DNA of 64,000 nt from Parathalassolituus penaei. Lineage in GTDB: Bacteria > Pseudomonadota > Gammaproteobacteria > Pseudomonadales > Oceanobacteraceae. Where the stretch lies: assembly GCF_026626885.1 (NCBI RefSeq), contig NZ_JAPNOA010000019.1, positions 124,001-188,000 on the forward strand, given 5' to 3'. Of this stretch, positions 63,100 to 64,000 are shown piece after piece. The notes beneath the pieces were generated by a model. It was not told the origin of the DNA. It worked only from the letters and a program-made list of their open reading frames with translations, and searched no databases. The translations under genes and the position numbers were made by a program. Each line of letters starts with the position of its first letter. Within the stretch, counting starts at the first letter, position 1.

Positions 63100-64000
63100 T
63101 TATTCGTCAAAGCTGTCTTCGTAGCCGTGCGCCAGATTTTCAAAGCGCGTGTATTTGCCGATAAAAGCCAGACGGTCAGTACCAATCGGGCCGTTACGGT
63201 GTTTACCGGTGATGATTTCGGCAACGCCCTTGTCCGGGGAGTCTTCGTTATAAACCTCATCACGGTAGATAAACTGGATGATGTCGGCGTCCTGCTCGAT
63301 GGCGCCGGATTCACGCAGGTCGGACGCCACCGGACGTTTGTTGGGACGTTGTTCCAGCGAGCGGTTCAGCTGCGACAGGGCAATTACCGGGCAGTTGAAT
63401 TCCTTGGCCATGGCTTTCAGGGAACGGGAAATCTCGGAAATTTCCTGGGTACGACCTTCGGATTTACCACTGACCCGCATCAGCTGCAGGTAGTCGACCA
63501 TGATCAGCGCGAGGTCACCGGCATCGCGGTAAACCTTGCGGGCACGGGCGCGCATTTCCTGCGGCGTCAGGGCGGCGGTATCGTCGATAAACAGCGGCAG
63601 GTCTTTCAGCAGGGTTACAGCCGTCGACAGCTTCGGCCAGTCTTCGTCGATCAGCTTGCCAGAACGGATACGGCTCTGGTCGATTCGGCCCAGTGACGAC
63701 AGCATACGCATCACGATGGATTCGGATGGCATTTCCATACTGAACACCAGACACGGGCGTTTGGTCGCCAGCAGGGCGTTTTCCACCAGGTTCATCGAAT
63801 AGGTGGTTTTACCCATGGAAGGACGCGCTGCCACAATCACCAGATCGGCCTTTTGCCAGCCCGAGGTACGGTTGTCGATGTTGTTAAAGCCCGACGTGAC
63901 CCCGGTGAGGCCTTCCGGCTGGTTGAACATCTGGTCGAGCTGATCGAGGGTCGCGCGCAGAATCGGCGCAACCCGCTGCGGGCCGCCGTCTTTGCGGCTG
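63100..64000 (-). CDS. dnaB: Replicative DNA helicase DnaB, C-terminal part (5' end outside window)
   Basis: The hexameric fork helicase. The frame is open to the window edge, so the N-terminal domain is missing here. Seen are LTGVTSGFNNIDNRTSG, Walker A VIVAARPSMGKTTYSMNL, Walker B LIMVDYLQLMR, VIALSQLNRSLEQRPNKRP with the Arg finger region, and DLRESGAIEQDADII. The end FIGKYTRFENLAHGYED is typical. The helicase-loader-like pair at 9007-10855 would act on this protein. Confidence 0.97.
   Translation of the reverse strand, partial: SRKDGGPQRVAPILRATLDQLDQMFNQPEGLTGVTSGFNNIDNRTSGWQKADLVIVAARPSMGKTTYSMNLVENALLATKRPCLVFSMEMPSESIVMRMLSSLGRIDQSRIRSGKLIDEDWPKLSTAVTLLKDLPLFIDDTAALTPQEMRARARKVYRDAGDLALIMVDYLQLMRVSGKSEGRTQEISEISRSLKAMAKEFNCPVIALSQLNRSLEQRPNKRPVASDLRESGAIEQDADIIQFIYRDEVYNEDSPDKGVAEIITGKHRNGPIGTDRLAFIGKYTRFENLAHGYEDSFDE

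Overview
The window is chromosomal DNA of a gammaproteobacterium, most like marine Oceanospirillales or Pseudomonas-type heterotrophs. This is judged from gene families and moderately high GC; the genus is not determined. It starts inside transketolase (tkt) and ends inside the replicative helicase gene dnaB. No rRNA or tRNA gene was seen.

Layout. (1) 1-12.8 kb, mixed housekeeping: tkt, rlhA, two small MITE-like elements, a NifX-like protein, an alcohol dehydrogenase/thioesterase pair, a Fur-box-controlled flavodoxin with a divergent unknown gene pair, and a helicase-loader-like pair (three DnaT-type domains, then a lambda P-like protein). A DUF3095 protein and cytochrome c' follow. (2) 12.8-18.4 kb: three copies of a hairpin-rich repeat, cytochrome b561, an Aer-type chemoreceptor, and an ECF sigma / anti-sigma / HvfA-like metal-binding peptide / DoxX operon. 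(3) 18.5-30.6 kb: one long minus-strand operon hupDFGHIJK-hypAB-hoxA-hypFCDE for [NiFe]-hydrogenase maturation and regulation. (4) 30.9-40.3 kb: divergent ravA-viaA, a low-GC ADP-ribosyltransferase-like toxin pair, an ABC importer, a phosphoethanolamine-transferase-like enzyme and a HigA-like regulator. (5) 40.4-44.1 kb: hupSLC, a group 1d-type O2-tolerant uptake hydrogenase. (6) 44.3-48.2 kb: a metalloprotease-like gene and a decayed defence locus (RloA/RloB and an hsdR fragment). (7) 48.5-56.4 kb: a tight five-gene operon SWIM / DUF5691 / MoxR ATPase / DUF5682 / VWA. (8) 56.4-57.0 kb: a fourth hairpin-repeat copy flanked by heptamer arrays. (9) 57.0-61.8 kb: the H2 sensor hupTUV and divergent hupE. 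(10) Two GNAT acetyltransferase genes and dnaB.

How it works together. HupUV should sense H2 and signal through the kinase HupT to HoxA, a sigma-54 activator. Sigma-54-type -24/-12 elements lie before hupE (near perfect), hupS (good) and hupD (weaker), so nickel uptake, the enzyme and its maturation factors can be induced together. The least explained parts are the SWIM/DUF5691/MoxR/DUF5682/VWA operon, the nine-hairpin repeat with its companion 7-bp arrays, the HvfA-like peptide with an expanded Cys-repeat region but no HvfB/HvfC next to it, and the triplicated DnaT-domain protein.
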